This document shows positions 1 to 9,822 of a stretch of DNA of 64,000 nt, one piece after another (within the stretch, counting starts at the first letter, position 1; the number at the start of each line of letters is the position of its first letter). Made by a program: the position numbers and the translations under genes. Source of the DNA: Halichondria panicea (Eukaryota; Porifera; Demospongiae; Suberitida; Halichondriidae); the NCBI RefSeq assembly GCF_963675165.1, contig NC_087383.1:1155399-1219398 (forward strand), given 5' to 3'. The notes under the pieces were generated by a model, which was given only the letters and a program-made list of their open reading frames with translations, did not search any database and was not told the DNA's origin.

Positions 1-1636
1 TTTCTTTGTGGCCGAACCCAAAATGCGGATTGACTGTGTGCGGGATGGACACAATTTGGAGTACTCAAAGTACATCACTGAGATTTTCGACAGTGTGGCG
101 TACCACGATGAGCCAAAGTTTCTGAAAATAAAAGAAATCATCAAGCTTGTTCTCGCGGTAGAGTGGCTGAAAGAGAAACTGGATGAGAAGAACATAAAGT
201 TCAGCCAAGTTTGGATTGATGAGCACCTTCAGAAGCGAAAGCAACGCCCAACCGAACGAATCCAAGTAACTGTCCCTCCACAAGAGGCTCAGCGCCTTAT
301 GAATGAAATCGTGGAAGCTAAGATGGATAAACAACTTGCTATGCCTAATTTGTCTAGATTGAACAAAAAAGTATCAAAGACAGGCTTTGAAGTAGGAACC
401 ACAGCAAATGTACTCGGCTATAACATTCCAGTTGCATGCAGAGCATCGTTCAATGACTACAATTACCTGTTTGATGGCCAAGATCCAAACCAGCCAACTA
501 AGTTCGGTCTGGACAAAGACACCGGAAAACTAATACTTGGCCCCCGACCCAATGTGAAATCATGGAACGAGTTGTACAGTCAGACGGTCCCCCAACCATG
601 CACAGCTCCTTACACTGCTGATGGTTTCATAGGCCCCGCTATAACTGGAGGTGTCTCCACAAGCAGCTTCAAAACAAATCAAGTAAGACATGAGCACACC
701 ACTCAAACGAAAGAGGATGTCGTGGTATCAGCTGATGAGAGCCTCGAGATGAGATATGCGGGCACTCCCAAGCCGAAAGCAACCGTAGCTCCACCTTCTG
801 ATGTGGGTGTTACTACGGCACAATCTGAGCTCCGGAATCGTTTGCGAGAATCAGCTGGTATAAAAAACGCAGTAGGGTATGCTGATAAGGTATCCCACTT
901 ATTCTTGACCGAAAATGGAGCACAAACATTGACTCAGAGAAAGGAAGTTGAAACACATACCTCAGCAAGAATGCCACAGCTTGAGGAAGAGGTAAGACTT
1001 CGTTTTAATCCATCCATTTCTCTGCCCCCTAAAGGAGAACCATCAGGCGATCGTGATAGCGGATGTATTCCAAGTACCCCTATGTCTGTATCTCCTGAAC
1101 CATCGATCGCTGCAACAGACAAAGACGATTCATCGCCAGTATCTTCTGATAGCGGTGTTATCACTGCTACAAACGAAGATAAGGGGAAGAAAGTTAAAAC
1201 ACGTATCTTAGCAGAAAAAGCACAGCTGGAAGAGATAGGACCTTCATCCGTGGACCTCTCTATGCCCCCTGGCCCTAAAGGAGAACCATCAGACGATTGT
1301 GATAGTGGATACTCAAGTCCTATGTCTGGATCTCCTGAACCATCGATTGCTGAAACAGACAAAGACGATTCATTGTCAGTATCCTCTGATAGCGGTGTTA
1401 TCACTGCTACAAATGAAAATGGAGCACAAACATTGGGGAAGCAAGTTGAAACACATATCTCAGCAGGAAAAGCACAGCTGGAAGAGGTAGGACCTCTATC
1501 CACGGACCCCCCTAAAGAAGAACCATCAGGCGATTGTGATAGCGGATACTCAAGTCCTATGTCTGTATCTCCTGAACCATCGATTGCTGAAACAGACAAA
1601 GACGATGATATGGATATGGATATAGAAGAAAAATAA
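1..1636 (+). CDS. A1: subfamily A protein of unknown family, 5' end outside window
   Basis: Unrecognised protein, open from the first bases of the window (frame 2) to TAA at 1634-1636; A2 shows that about 180 N-terminal residues lie upstream. What remains is the conserved helical block with YSKYITEIFDSVAYHDEP and LAVEWLKEKLDEKN, the DPNQPTKF region, GPAITGGVSTSSF, and a low-complexity tail of three related units of about 65 residues (from about 1029), each beginning PKGEPS or PKEEPS, then DSG, then PMSxSPEPSIA, then TDKDD, with SSDSGVIT between. DSGYSS occurs in units 2 and 3; unit 1 has DSGCIPS. It is nearly identical to A2. It is followed by the DHX34-tail exons of D1, exactly as A2 is followed by D2. 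No known domain can be named. The length of the intact reading frame argues for a real gene. Confidence 0.85.
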   Translation, partial: FFVAEPKMRIDCVRDGHNLEYSKYITEIFDSVAYHDEPKFLKIKEIIKLVLAVEWLKEKLDEKNIKFSQVWIDEHLQKRKQRPTERIQVTVPPQEAQRLMNEIVEAKMDKQLAMPNLSRLNKKVSKTGFEVGTTANVLGYNIPVACRASFNDYNYLFDGQDPNQPTKFGLDKDTGKLILGPRPNVKSWNELYSQTVPQPCTAPYTADGFIGPAITGGVSTSSFKTNQVRHEHTTQTKEDVVVSADESLEMRYAGTPKPKATVAPPSDVGVTTAQSELRNRLRESAGIKNAVGYADKVSHLFLTENGAQTLTQRKEVETHTSARMPQLEEEVRLRFNPSISLPPKGEPSGDRDSGCIPSTPMSVSPEPSIAATDKDDSSPVSSDSGVITATNEDKGKKVKTRILAEKAQLEEIGPSSVDLSMPPGPKGEPSDDCDSGYSSPMSGSPEPSIAETDKDDSLSVSSDSGVITATNENGAQTLGKQVETHISAGKAQLEEVGPLSTDPPKEEPSGDCDSGYSSPMSVSPEPSIAETDKDDDMDMDIEEK

Positions 1637-1742
1637 CTCCATTATTATAGCTGAGCAACTATTGTATTTATTATTGTTCTTGTATTAAATTTTTATGCGT
1701 TATGTTGAAATCATATCGATTCTGCAACAAAACTGACCAGCC

Positions 1743-1786
1743 TAGCTCCGAATCCAGGAGTATTTTTAATCGGCCTGGATTCGAGA
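1743..1786. repeat. Degenerate copy of the TAGCCTCGA hairpin element
   Basis: Left arm TAGCTCCGAATCCAGG and right arm CGGCCTGGATTCGAGA form an imperfect hairpin of the family described at 32682 and 39120. It lies in the spacer between A1 and D1; the matching spacer after A2 is rearranged here. Confidence 0.45.
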
Positions 1787-2083
1787 ACCAGTTTAGTATG
1801 GAATTGCTATATGCATGCTACTAGCTAACTGGCTGGGTTGCTTTCTTATTAATCTGTAGCTTGTTAATCTTCAATAAGATCAAATGTAGGTGTACTGTTG
1901 TGTTTGCATGGTGCCATCAGCTATGTAGCTTGCATATTATTATTATTGGTTGATAGCTGTTACTTGTAAGGTGGTCGATCTGTAGCCAGCCAGTTGCACA
2001 GTTCACACACTAACAGTACACAGATAATGACATGTTTGATAAACTTTTGATACTGTGAATGCTCTCTGTATATCATCACTCAG

Positions 2084-3010
2084 TGACATATGATAACGAG
2101 GAGGAGTCTGTCACGTCGGATCTCAAAGACCTTGAGTTTAAACTGTTACACGATCTTTCCTAGCTGCAGATGAGTGAGTGGGCTACCCCCCTGCATAGCG
2201 GGTTTACATGTTTGCGTGTGTATAGGAGGCCAGTTATGTGAGACGAAACTTCACGCTCAAGGACATCAACCTGCTCAAGATTCTCCTTTCCAGATACGTC
2301 ACAAAGCTCTAATTTTAGGAGCGTTATAATATTAAGTGGGTAGTCATGGCAATTGTAATACCCCCCCCCCCTACCACTTAGTGGCTTGTATCCTCAGCTG
2401 GCCATTGCTAACGACTGTAACTCCAACAGAAAAGACTTGAAACAAGTCTACCACACAAAGGTACGTCTCTCTCAAACAACTTAGATTTCCAAAACAGCAT
2501 CTCTCAGTTTTCCATTGCAAATCTCTCTCTCTCTCTCTTAATTTCCACAGATGAAGTCGTTTGTACTATTACATCCGACCAGTATATTCTCCACCAGTCC
2601 GGAGTATCTTCACCATGAGGGCACGGACAACAAGTGCAAAGAGCTACTGGCTTGTGTGTGAGTAAATATACTAGTGTTTCTTTAGAGTAGCTGTACTTAT
2701 CAACAGCTATAGAGCCTTGTATATTAAGAAAAGCTCACTGCTGTTAAAAGTGTCTATATAGTTAGTGTCAACCTTTAATACTTTCCTATGAGTGGATGTA
2801 AGATAATTTATTGTTAGCTAGGTATTTTAAAATGTATGTCAAGGCCTTATTTAATAGAAATGTGTTGTCCAATGAGGATGATCAGTGTTACTTTACTCAT
2901 ACTGTGACTGTAGTGATCTCCTGGAGACCAATAAACCATACCTGGTCAATGCCGTGAGGGTGCCAGCTCTGCAGACCATCTCCTTGTTCTCACAGAGTTT
3001 GGACACTAAC
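2084..3010 (+). pseudogene. DHX34: D1 5' part: DHX34 C-terminal exons, broken copy
   Basis: Five exons of the C-terminal region of DHX34, a DEAH-box helicase that helps UPF1 phosphorylation in nonsense-mediated mRNA decay. Exons: 2084-2173 (SVTSDLKDLEFKLLHDL), 2234-2293 (RRNFTLKDINLLKILLS), 2382-2460 (GLYPQLAIANDCNSNRKD), 2551-2657 (MKSFVLLHPTSIFSTSPEY) and 2914 to about 3010 ([20 protein letters not shown], then SQSLDTNN). GLYPQLA, LHPTS.F and [16 protein letters not shown] are hallmarks of DHX34 as I recall the human protein. Lesions: two extra bases in exon 1 compared with D2 (CGATCTTTCC), a donor GT changed to AT after 2293, and loss of the end of the fifth exon at an AAT repeat, where a LINE tail begins. 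No helicase core precedes it. Confidence 0.85.
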
Positions 3011-4215
3011 AATAATAATAATAATAATATATATCTTTACAGTGATATTATACAGTGTGATATATAGTAGTGACATATTTAATATAAAGCTATAGAGTCA
3101 CTGAAAGCTTGGACCATTTAAGGAACAGCTTGGTAATTATATATATACATGGTTATATTATACATGGTATGTACGTGTATTAGCTATACATTTGTAACAC
3201 GGACAGAGAAAATGAAAGGTGCAAAGATTGTTCGGGTCGAAGTTCTCCATAAAATGTTTCCACAGGTATTTTGTAAGGTGTGTTTTGTTTGTGTTCAACG
3301 ATGACTCTAGATCCAAAACACCTCTTGGGAGTGCATTCCAGAGCCGGACTATACGGATGAAAAAGAAATTTCTCGTAGTCGTTAGCCTCGCGAATTTGTG
3401 CTCCAGTTTGACACCATTTGCTCTTGTCCTATTATTAACAAACTTGATGTACTTTTTCAAGTCATTTGCATCAGATGTGTCTTTCAGATTCCTGATTAAC
3501 AGCATTATGTCTTGAATTTCAAGCCAGTACATGAGCGGTAGATTCCTAAGCTCAAGAAGTCGAGATTTATAGTTATTTGAGTAGTCATTCAGAATATACT
3601 TCGTTGCTTTACGCTGTATTCTTTCTAGACTTTGAATGTGTTTTATAAGTTGCGGCCGCCACAATTGACAGCAGTAAGATATTTGGGATTTCACCAGTGA
3701 GCAATATAGTATTTTTTTCAGGTGTATGGGTGAGTGGGGAGGTATATTTCTTCTAATAACATAGAGCGCTTGGTAGGCTTTGGAGCAGATAAGGTCAAAA
3801 TGCTCGCTCCACGATAGGCTATTTGAAACTATTACACCTAGGTCTTTCTGTGAATTTACAAAGGGAATATCACTCTGGCCAATGGTGTAAGGGGCTAATT
3901 CTTGAGATGGAGTTTGGGTGGAGAACTGAATTGCACTGCATTTGGTGGGATTTAGGGCTAAGTTCCACTGCTTACACCAATCACTGATTGCCTTTAGGTC
4001 ATCTTCAAGCCTTTGGTGATCTTCCATAGTATTTATGGTCTTTAGTAGCTTGACATCATCAGCAAAAAGGAAGCAGCTGGAATTGTCAGGTATATCATTT
4101 ACATAAATTATGAAGAGGAGTGGCCCTAGGATACTTCCTTGGGGAACTCCGGATAACACTGCTTCTGTAGAAGACGCTATGTTGTTGAATTGTACATAGA
4201 GCGGTTGCATCGACG
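3009..4215 (-). mobile_element. 5'-truncated non-LTR retrotransposon (CR1/L2/jockey-like LINE)
   Basis: Minus-strand reading frame 4219-3158 encodes the back half of a reverse transcriptase: GVPQGSILGPLLFIIYVNDI, then the catalytic CFLFADDVKLL, the DLGVIVS and SLVKSQISYC regions, and the long C-terminal thumb-like part ending CYKCIANTRTYHV. Endonuclease and early RT motifs are missing, so this is a dead-on-arrival 5' truncation. The 3' end (low coordinates) runs into an AAT microsatellite at 3009-3030. That microsatellite abuts the broken DHX34 exon directly, as expected for target-primed insertion of an element with an (ATT)n tail. The frame is open over 353 residues, so the insertion is fairly young. 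The exact 5' boundary near 4200-4260 is not certain. Confidence 0.88.
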
Positions 4216-4644
4216 TCATCGCATTACGTCATAAAAAGTTTTTGGAGGACAACCTCCCGAAAATTTACATGGCGGCTGCACAGAACTCTCAGTTTAGCTT
4301 TGCTCTCTTAGCAGAGAAAGCGAATTAAGCAACGTTAATAGCTATAGACAATCAAAGGACCCCTACCTGAACTGCTGCAGAGGAAATGACTTTGATGTAA
4401 GCTCTCATGCGCTTATAAATTATCATAATTATTATTAACAAGCTTGACAAAGCTTTATACCTCTTCCCTTGTTGTTCAGTCTTCAGAATAATGTTTTCTA
4501 AGCTTCAGAGAAGAGAGAAGCTTTAGCTAAGAGCCATTCCAATAATGATAAAACGGGAACTGACTTCTAGTACACGATAGTACACGAATATAAATGTCAC
4601 GAAAGTGAACGAGAATATCCATTTGTCAGAATCTGACGAACGAC
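4216..4644. other. Non-coding spacer
   Basis: No supportable gene. It holds AT-rich sequence, an AAGCTT-rich patch at 4440-4530 and nothing with codon structure. Confidence 0.5.
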
Positions 4645-4729
4645 TGACGCATGCGCAGACAACTAGTACCAGGCCTAGTTGTTTGCCTAACCGTTATAAA
4701 AGCGAAAACTCGGCCTGGGATCGAGGCTA
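4645..4729 (+). repeat. Left arm of an 85-bp inverted repeat around 12.6 kb
   Basis: Reverse complement of 17213-17297 with a single difference that I could find (TTTGCC against TTCGCC). The inner end is GATCGAGGCTA, which links it to the TAGCCTCGA hairpin family. Both arms adjoin GCATGCTTG. Confidence 0.85.
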
Positions 4730-4762
4730 GCATGCTTGTGTGCTATGTTGCATGGTGTATAG

Positions 4763-5060
4763 GTATGAATTTATAGTCAAGACGGAATGATATTTAATTC
4801 ATAGGTTATACATTATTACGCAACACAAGATAACACTGGCACGTTCTGATCATGCATGCTTGTGCCTTTGAACTGTCTAGACAAGCATACGCAAATTTCA
4901 AATTTCAAATTTCAAATGGTATGAATTTATATAATGATCAGTCAAGACGGAATGATATTTAATTCATAGAATTATTACGCAACACAAGATAACACTGGCA
5001 CGTTCTGATCATGCATGCTTGTGCCTTTGAACTGTCTAGACAAGCATACGCAAATTTCAA
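4763..5060 (+). repeat. Tandem direct duplication, two units of about 150 bp
   Basis: 4763-4918 and 4919-5060 repeat the same sequence from GTATGAATTTATA to GCATACGCAAATTTCAA, with a small indel near the start and an extra AAATTTC triplication closing unit 1. A third, shorter relative (ACATTATTA...GGCACGTTCTGAT) lies at about 17169-17212 beside the right arm of the 85-bp inverted repeat. Confidence 0.85.
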
Positions 5061-5294
5061 GCGTAATATACATGTATATACAGGTGCATGTTTTATAGCA
5101 TGCGTGAGGAATCCGATCAGATCTGATGTGTTCATTATAGCTTCTGCATGCATGACTATAGACAGATACACAATGATTAGCACTTAAATAGTATCAACCA
5201 TTATAATCACAATACACATGTTTAAAGTAATATAGATAGTTCGACAAATTCTGTAGCTAGCTATTGCATGTTACAATTTCAAGAGTAAAGACAT

Positions 5295-6167
5295 CTATAT
5301 CCTGATACCGACTTGCTCGCCAATAAGTCCTCCCAGCACTCCTCCCATCATTTTTATATAGAATTGGTTAGGTGCTATAAGGATAGCAACATATCCCCCG
5401 GCAGTACCACCAACAATTGTACCACATGTAGCTTTGATTTGCTTCTTTGCGTATTGCTTGTACTCATCTCCTGTGATACGCTGTTCTACTCGATACAGAT
5501 AAAATGAATACAAAAGATTGACCAGGAGCCCAACACCGTTGACGGTTACTGAAGTTACGAAGACGTTTCTAGTATGAGTAATTGCTGTGTCTGTTCTGCT
5601 TCCCTTGTAGGCCACTAGTGCACTTGTTGCTAGATCGGGTACAACGCTACCGGCAGCCTTTTGTGAAAGTTGTGATATGGCATCTGTTAGAATTGTAGCA
5701 ATAGCACCGGAAATAGGCCCCTCACCACCAAGCTGAGTCAAGAGGTGTGTTAATACACCCTTGAAACTTTCCATAACAACAGGATGAGTTAAGACCTTAT
5801 TCACAATTTTTCCAAGGAGTAGATCGCAAAAGTCAACAAATTTTTGGTTAGTTGCCAAATAATTAGTGGTTATATTCTGAACTACAGTTGTCACGGCAGG
5901 GAGTGCTGGGATAATGCAACTGGCGACTGTTTTATTAACAGTGTAACGGGCAAGGTCACCAATTTGAGTTAGAGTCGTTAAAAAATTTCCGTCTAACGTG
6001 TTTTGAACCTTTCGTGCAATATTCAATGCGATTTCTGCAACTAAATTGATGGTCCATGCGGCTACTTCTCTCCCATAAATATCAGCAAACGAACCCAAAT
6101 ACGCTCTTATAGTGGCATTCCATCCTTCTCGAAGTGCAGGATCGTTGACAGAGATGTTACTGCCCAT
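5295..6167 (-). CDS. GZ1: MGxxxS glycine-zipper membrane-associated protein
   Basis: 290 residues, one coding exon; an AG acceptor just upstream of the ATG (ATGATGCAG, then GTAGATTGACTTCAAC, then ATG) suggests an intron in the 5' UTR. The N-terminus MGSNIS fits the N-myristoylation consensus MGxxxS. Then comes a helical region rich in valine, isoleucine and leucine, a hydrophobic stretch (GVGLLVNLLYSFYLY), the motif TGDEYKQYAKKQIKAT, and a glycine-zipper-like tail (GTIVGGTAGGYVAILIAP, then GGVLGGLIGEQVGI). It is clearly paralogous to GZ2 at 16153: same N-terminus type, same S.YLY...DE.KQ order, same glycine pattern. Glycine zippers pack helices in membranes and can oligomerise; that such a protein acts at membranes is inference. 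It lies inside the foreign block in D1, downstream of the tandem duplication. Confidence 0.8.
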   Translation of the reverse strand: MGSNISVNDPALREGWNATIRAYLGSFADIYGREVAAWTINLVAEIALNIARKVQNTLDGNFLTTLTQIGDLARYTVNKTVASCIIPALPAVTTVVQNITTNYLATNQKFVDFCDLLLGKIVNKVLTHPVVMESFKGVLTHLLTQLGGEGPISGAIATILTDAISQLSQKAAGSVVPDLATSALVAYKGSRTDTAITHTRNVFVTSVTVNGVGLLVNLLYSFYLYRVEQRITGDEYKQYAKKQIKATCGTIVGGTAGGYVAILIAPNQFYIKMMGGVLGGLIGEQVGIRI

Positions 6168-6621
6168 GTTGAAGTCAATCTACCTGCATCATTATATATC
6201 ATTTATGCTGGTGACACAGATTAAATCCCATACACATCATAATATAAATTTATGCAACTATTAGCTATAGCTGCTATATTATGTAGAGCTATTTGAAAAC
6301 ACAAACTGTACTTTTGGTTTATGATGGAGGTTTTCTGCATTTGCAAGGTTGTATTATCGTCACTTTTTGGTATACTCTTATACAATGCCTACAGATTTTT
6401 ATGTAGGTATTATATATAAGAATTTCATGTAACTATAACATGCATGCACTCCAATTTAGTAGGAGACCGGATATGTATTATCAATGGGATTCATACAACA
6501 ATGAATAATGTCAACATGCACATGTTCAAGATATACATGCGGAGTGCAGTGTGTATAATCTTTGGTGTGTTGACTAATGAAATTGTGCCATGCACTTAGG
6601 CTATAATAATTATAATATATA
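6168..6621. other. Upstream region of GZ1, no other gene seen
   Basis: AT-rich leader and probable promoter side of GZ1. No TATA box or other element stands out clearly enough to call. Confidence 0.4.
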
Positions 6622-6836
6622 CCGTATAGCGCGAAATTTTCGAGGCACTGAATGGCCTCTAAAAGCATTTCGTTGCACAATGTTCATGGAATGACTGCTT
6701 ACTGGAAGCCACGCCTTTAATCTTTGCATATATAGCAGATAATTCAACAATTGTCGTGGACTTAATTTTCGTGTAGGATTGCTAACCCACGAAATCAGCA
6801 AAAAATTAAGCCCCTCGAAAATTTCGCGCTATACGG
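6622..6836. mobile_element. Tc1/mariner-type MITE, 215 bp, TIR CCGTATAGCGCGAAATTTTC
   Basis: Terminal inverted repeats of about 24 bp (CCGTATAGCGCGAAATTTTC on the left, its complement on the right) are near perfect and flanked by TA on both sides. There is no coding capacity. This is the architecture of a non-autonomous Tc1/mariner-like element. It lies upstream of GZ1. Confidence 0.9.
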
Positions 6837-6839
6837 TAG

Positions 6840-7340
6840 TTCCCAATATTGACATATGTACATGCATATAAATAATTATTGTTCTCCCATCCGATATGCT
6901 AACATGTTTGCCATAATCTTAGCATAATAGGTGTCTAACAAGGCATCAATGTTTTTGGTAAAGATCATTACATTAAGTTTTGCATTTTGTATAACGCTTT
7001 ACTGATACAAACAAGGAACAATGGAACAGGGTCACTAAAGTAGAAAGCTTGTAATATAGCTCCTGCTGACTGGGATCCTACTCCATGCAGAACCTGGAGC
7101 CATACTTCTTTGAGACTTCAGGCTTCTTTACTGTGATCCTAATCCACAGTGCATATATCTATAGTACCACTACCTGTTCTCAAATGTTTCCTCCAGTCTG
7201 GTTTAGTTTATTGCTCCTGAGTTGCTGTGCAAGTCATACATGATAACAACATCACTATATGCACTGCAATATATCACTCTTCTGGTTTCTTTATAATCAT
7301 GTCACCAGCCGAGGGTTTGCACTTTAGTGCTCTAGTTTAT
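6840..7340. other. Spacer without recognisable gene
   Basis: No open frame with coding character on either strand. It precedes the first unit of a dispersed duplication. Confidence 0.4.
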
Positions 7341-7344
7341 AATT

Positions 7345-7660
7345 TTGGTTGTTTATAGAGCACTTTATTGAGCGAGCTCTCGTTATCATACAAGGCTTAT
7401 GTTTCAACTAATGTATTACCTACTATATAGATCTACACATAAATAAAGCATGGCTGTATTATTAAACTGTGCTGTACGTGACGTGGCAAGTATTTGTTGT
7501 CTTCTCCAAATGCTACCTAAATACATGTAGCTCTATTGTAACTGCTGTTCCTGGAGTGACTAAATACGCTCAATGTCATTACCATCACACGCACACATGT
7601 CTCTCAGTATTTAGTAGCTGTGAGTATTCCAAGCAAGCAACTGATTAACAGTGTATTTTT
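7345..7660 (+). repeat. First unit of a dispersed duplication (second at 9260-9745)
   Basis: Shares with 9260-9745 a series of blocks in the same order: AAGCATGGCTGTATTA, AAACTGTGCTGTACGTGACG, CTTCTCCAAATGCTACCTAA, TAACTGCTGTTCCTGGAGTG and ATGTCTCTCAGTATTTAGTA. The second unit carries a 137-bp MITE that this one lacks. Confidence 0.85.
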
Positions 7661-7897
7661 CTCTCTTCACACCTACTCTCAGGGTGTCAAGTATTTAGGT
7701 TGAGAGAGAAGATTCGTGAATCCATACCAAAAGTCAGGCAGAGACTGGGACAAGGCATTGTACTTATTAACTGAAGATAGATGATAGTTAGCTTTATCTG
7801 TGCCACTACAGTTAATAGTGCATGCTGCTACAACAACGTTTGTATTCAATAATAATCTGTTTGGAAACCACATTCATTTACGTAAATAATTAGTCTA

Positions 7898-8249
7898 CCG
7901 TAAGACCTCGATTTAAGGCGACCCTCCAAATATGCGACACCCAGGAGCTTCAGCAATTTTCTGACCTCTAAAAGTAGCGACAGCTGCGTTGACAATTATT
8001 TTTTAATGTCGCGTTCTAAATAGAGGTAAATGTAGCCACTCCCTAGCCTCGATTGTAGCCCACTGGAAAATCAGTGTTTTTAAGCGGCCTGAAATCGAGG
8101 CAAGTAGACTCTGTAAAGTTACCTCCAATTAGATGCGACCCTCTAAATATGCGACACCAGGACTTCAATATAATTTTTCAACCTCCAAAAGATGCGACCT
8201 CTGGCTTCGTAATTATTAAAAAGTGTCGCTTTAAATCGAGATCTTACGG
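7898..8249. mobile_element. Tc1/mariner-type MITE, 352 bp, with a nested hairpin element
   Basis: The left end CCGTAAGACCTCGATTTAAG and right end CTTTAAATCGAGATCTTACG are inverted repeats flanked by TA (7896-7897 and 8250-8251). The interior repeats CGACCCTCNAAATATGCGAC in both arms, and a TAGCCTCGATT...AATCGAGGCA hairpin sits in the middle (8043-8106). A second copy in the opposite orientation is at 39599-39949. The first half of an 86-residue open frame here is element sequence, not a gene. Confidence 0.92.
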
Positions 8250-8261
8250 TAAGTCTATCCC

Positions 8262-8425
8262 TAAGATTCTGTTCTCCATTTCTTTCCACTTCTTACTGGC
8301 TGCCCATGACGGGTGCAGTTGTTCCGAGCCCTGAGGCTGTTTGTTAGTGGGTGGGATCTTCTTTGTTGTAGTGTGTTTGGATCGGCTTGTTTGACCAACT
8401 CTTGTTCAAGGGCTTCCTTGATTTG
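8262..8425 (-). pseudogene. Possible relic exon with an LHPSWxASKKxKE motif
   Basis: On the minus strand a frame about 45 residues long contains EQLHPSWAASKKWKEMENR. That resembles the LHPSWEASKKRKE signature near the C-terminus of the SRFBP1/BUD22 family, as I recall it. The upstream half of the same stretch is better in another frame (QIKEALEQELVKQADPNT), so if it is a coding relic it is frameshifted. Evidence is one short motif; the call is weak. Confidence 0.25.
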
Positions 8426-8429
8426 CCTG

Positions 8430-9255
8430 TATGATAAAATAACATACTGACATTACACTTAGCTATAAATATAGCAAAAATTCATGAACCATGACACTGC
8501 AAGGACACTATTAATGATAAACACAAGCCTGTACCTGAACTAGAGTGTGTGTGCTTGGTCCCCTTCAAGTGCCTGGCTGCTCCTCCATACACACTCTCAG
8601 CTTGTCCAGTATGGTACAACCACATGATCCGATTCTGAACAGAAAACATACATGCAAGCGCAAGTTTATCCGTACCAAGTGCAGAAAATTAATCACCTTT
8701 TGCATTCTGGATGTTTTGACGGCTTCATGATCCAACCAATAGACAGAGTCAAGCGTAGAGGGTCTCAGCTAGCAACCACAGAAGACATTCCATTGTTCTT
8801 TGTCCTATCATTGTCTTAGCTGTTCTCTTGCATGAGGTACACTGCATTATCATGTGGATCCAAAAGTTGAATGACTGCAATGTTAACTTGTCAACTTATT
8901 TGGCCTTGGTCTGTTTGTATGCAAGACTACTCTGTGCTAGCGCTTTTTTAGCATGCTCAACGTATAAATTAAAGTGGTGTCTCTGTTTGTGAATATCTTT
9001 GTCAGAGTATCTTTGTTTACAGACTTTTCACATGACTTTCTGCAGAGACATGTGACAATATAAATGCTATGTCAGCATAAAGTGTAAGAGAAGTGGATAA
9101 ACAGTACAGTACAGTACAGACGAGCAAGAGAATTGTAAGGTAAGCTAGCTAGTGTACGTAGATCTATTAAATTATTGATTGCAACACATTGTGCAGAGCA
9201 TAACAACAATACTAACTGCATTGGGTTAGGCTTGTAAAACAAAGGCTTGCATTGA
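8430..9255. other. Spacer without recognisable gene
   Basis: No supported gene. A short minus-strand stretch at about 8520-8640 could be an exon but cannot be tied to anything. A TACAGTACAG tandem run is at 9100-9117. Confidence 0.35.
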
Positions 9256-9259
9256 TGTG

Positions 9260-9745
9260 TTTATAGAACTTTGAGTACAAGCTCTCTTGTTATCCTACAA
9301 GCATTAGTGTACAAGGCTTAGGTTTTAACTAATGCATTACCTTACTAGATCTACACTAGTAATAGCTGTGTACGTAGTATATAGTAAAGCATGGCTGTAT
9401 TAAACTGTGCTGTACGTGACGTGGTGGATGAATGTGTGCCATGGCAAGCATTTGTAGTCTTCTCCAAATGCTACCTAATATAGTTCCAGAGGAGGTCCGA
9501 TGTCATGCGTGTACGAATCACTACAAGTGATAGTGCATTTGGCTTGGACATTATCATGTGACCGCAATGACATCAATGCACTGAACTTGTAGTGATTCGT
9601 GCACGCATGTCGGACCTCCTCTGATATAGTTCTATTGTAACTGCTGTTCCTGGAGTGACTAAACACGCTCAATATCATTACCATCACATATATACATGTC
9701 TCTCAGTATTTAGTAGCTGTGAGTGTTCCAAGCAACTGCTGCTTA
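9260..9745 (+). repeat. Second unit of the dispersed duplication, carrying a MITE
   Basis: Homologous to 7345-7660 on both sides of the MITE at 9487-9623; see that entry for the shared blocks. Confidence 0.85.
9487..9623. mobile_element. 137-bp MITE with about 40-bp TIRs and a 9-bp target duplication
   Basis: Ends CAGAGGAGGTCCGA and TCGGACCTCCTCTG. The arms extend inward through CGAATCACTACAAG and CTTGTAGTGATTCG. It is flanked by ATATAGTTC at 9478-9486 and 9624-9632. A 9-bp duplication and long arms fit a Mutator-like element; the CAGAGG terminus would also fit hAT (usually 8 bp). The paralogous site near 7530 is empty. Confidence 0.9.
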
Positions 9746-9822
9746 TTTTGTTATCAGATTGAGAGCTTTTGGTTTCAGTTTTCGTATTTCTCCTGTACAA
9801 TGCTAATTATTTCTTAGAGTAG

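Noticed and set aside
934-1599. Long antisense open frame (221 residues) over the A1 tail; a similar one at 38231-38824
   Set aside because: Exact shadow of the repeated A tail; the composition simply mirrors the Ser/Asp-rich repeats, and promoter and splice signals support only the + strand.
4959-5183. Small minus-strand frame over the tandem duplication
   Set aside because: Composition of a repeat; not preserved in the other unit.
8074-8334. 86-residue frame beginning MFLSGLKSRQVDSVKLPPIR
   Set aside because: Most of it is the right arm of the MITE at 7898-8249; its mirror at 39564-39773 is the other copy of that element.
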